In this document: positions 63,202 to 64,000 of the stretch, one piece after another
Position numbering within the stretch: position 1 is the first letter of the stretch
Layout: the number at the start of each line of letters is the position of its first letter
Source of the DNA: Photobacterium ganghwense
GTDB lineage: Bacteria > Pseudomonadota > Gammaproteobacteria > Enterobacterales > Vibrionaceae
Reading direction: 5' to 3'
Length of the DNA: 64,000 nucleotides
Assembly: GCF_003025595.1 (NCBI RefSeq)
Contig: NZ_PYMI01000012.1
Coordinates: 1 to 64,000, forward strand
Made by a program: the position numbers and the translations under genes
The notes under the pieces: model-generated
Database searches by the model: none
What the model was told of the DNA's origin: nothing
What the model saw: the letters and a program-made list of their open reading frames with translations, nothing else

Positions 63202-64000
63202 ATGAGCAAATATCAAGACGCAAAAGAATTAGCCGGTTTGACCCTAGGTAAAACGACGGAATATAAAGATCAGTATGACCCAAGCCTGTTGCAACCGGTA
63301 CCGCGTAGCCTGAACCGTGATGACCTGGCCCTTGGCGACAGCCTGCCGTTTACCGGCTACGATATCTGGACGCTTTACGAGCTGTCCTGGCTGAACAGCA
63401 AAGGGCTGCCACAAGTCGCTATCGGTGAAGTTCGCCTGCCGGCCTCCAGCCCGAATCTGATTGAATCCAAATCTTTCAAGCTGTATCTGAACAGCTTTAA
63501 CCAGACGCGCTTCGAGAGCTGGCAGCGAGTGGCAGATCAGCTTCAGCAAGACCTGAGCAACTGTGCCGGGGCTGATGTTGATGTCACCATTCAGCCACTG
63601 ACTGATTTTGATGATCAGCAAATCGTCAACTTCAGCGGCCAGTGCATCGATGAGCAGGATATCGAAATCGACAGCTTCGACTTTAACCCGGCGTATCTGG
63701 AAGGAGCAGCCGAGGGCGAAATCGTGACAGAAGAGCTGCACAGCCACCTGCTGAAGTCCAACTGCCTGATCACCAGCCAGCCGGACTGGGGCAGCGTGCG
63801 TATTTCTTACAAAGGTAAGCAAATCAACCGTGAAAAGCTGCTGCGCTACATTGTGTCCTTCCGTAACCACAATGAATTCCACGAGCAGTGCGTTGAGCGC
63901 ATCTTCACCGACATCATGAAATACTGCCAGCCAGAGCTGCTGACGGTTTATGCTCGCTACACCCGCCGTGGTGGACTGGATATCAATCCATATCGCACCA
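63202..64000 (+). CDS. queF: NADPH-dependent 7-cyano-7-deazaguanine reductase (3' end beyond window)
   Basis: The first 266 residues of QueF, which reduces preQ0 to preQ1 for queuosine in tRNA. The NADPH motif ESKSFKLYLNSFN (88-100) and the catalytic Cys188 in SNCLITSQPDW are present; this is the long, two-domain E. coli type (282 aa), so about 15 residues lie beyond the right edge. ATG 63202 is preceded by AGGA. Confidence 0.97.
   Translation, partial: MSKYQDAKELAGLTLGKTTEYKDQYDPSLLQPVPRSLNRDDLALGDSLPFTGYDIWTLYELSWLNSKGLPQVAIGEVRLPASSPNLIESKSFKLYLNSFNQTRFESWQRVADQLQQDLSNCAGADVDVTIQPLTDFDDQQIVNFSGQCIDEQDIEIDSFDFNPAYLEGAAEGEIVTEELHSHLLKSNCLITSQPDWGSVRISYKGKQINREKLLRYIVSFRNHNEFHEQCVERIFTDIMKYCQPELLTVYARYTRRGGLDINPYRT

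Overview
The window comes from a gamma-proteobacterium, very probably a member of the Vibrionaceae (Vibrio/Photobacterium/Grimontia group). The evidence is a Vibrio-type TonB2-like cluster with the extra TtpC and DUF3450 proteins, the conserved tilS-accA-dnaE-rnhB-lpx-bamA-rseP-dxr-cdsA-uppS-frr-pyrH-tsf-rpsB // map-glnD block, and the small DUF3461, DUF3549, DUF3301, DUF2310 and DUF2789 families typical of that group. The genus cannot be fixed from the sequence alone.

Layout. Positions 1-184 hold the promoter and boxA leader of an rRNA operon that reads leftwards out of the window. 0.3-7.9 kb is a minus-strand ABC importer operon of the YejABEF (peptide / microcin C) type, with two separate ATPases and two paralogous substrate-binding proteins. 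An AT-rich gap of about 0.8 kb with a perfect FNR-type palindrome separates it from a divergent TonB-dependent receptor and a complete dedicated energising cluster (DUF3450, TtpC, ExbB, ExbD, TonB, TPR protein; 8.7-16.4 kb). 16.5-26.9 kb is a mixed set: a small periplasmic protein behind a sigma-54-like promoter, gmhB, metNIQ behind tandem Met boxes, the zinc-independent ribosomal proteins L31/L36 behind a Zur box, trmO, proS, a patatin-like lipase, a diguanylate cyclase, yaeP and a DUF4250 gene. 27.2-50.5 kb runs almost entirely on the minus strand: an NSS-family symporter, cytochrome c, tilS, accA, dnaE, rnhB and the lipid A / outer-membrane / isoprenoid / translation superoperon. From 50.8 kb map, glnD and yaeH face right; yqcA-truC-yqcC face left.

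The most notable region is 58.6-60.9 kb, which encodes no protein. It contains three tandem minus-strand genes for CsrB-family small RNAs. Each is GGA-rich, ends in a GGGCGCAAC terminator hairpin, starts with GTCGRMAGG, and has an 18-bp GacA/UvrY/VarA-type box centred about 179 bp upstream of the predicted start. The locus sits between yqcC and syd, where E. coli carries csrB. Copies 1 and 3 are about 98% identical within the transcribed unit only; copy 2 is longer and diverged.

How the genes work together: the left third looks like a two-membrane uptake system, with receptor plus TonB complex outside and the Yej-type ABC importer inside. The middle is envelope and translation housekeeping. 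The right end joins the Csr regulatory RNA array to syd and queF, the latter cut by the window edge. Functions come from family recognition and visible motifs; no database search was possible.
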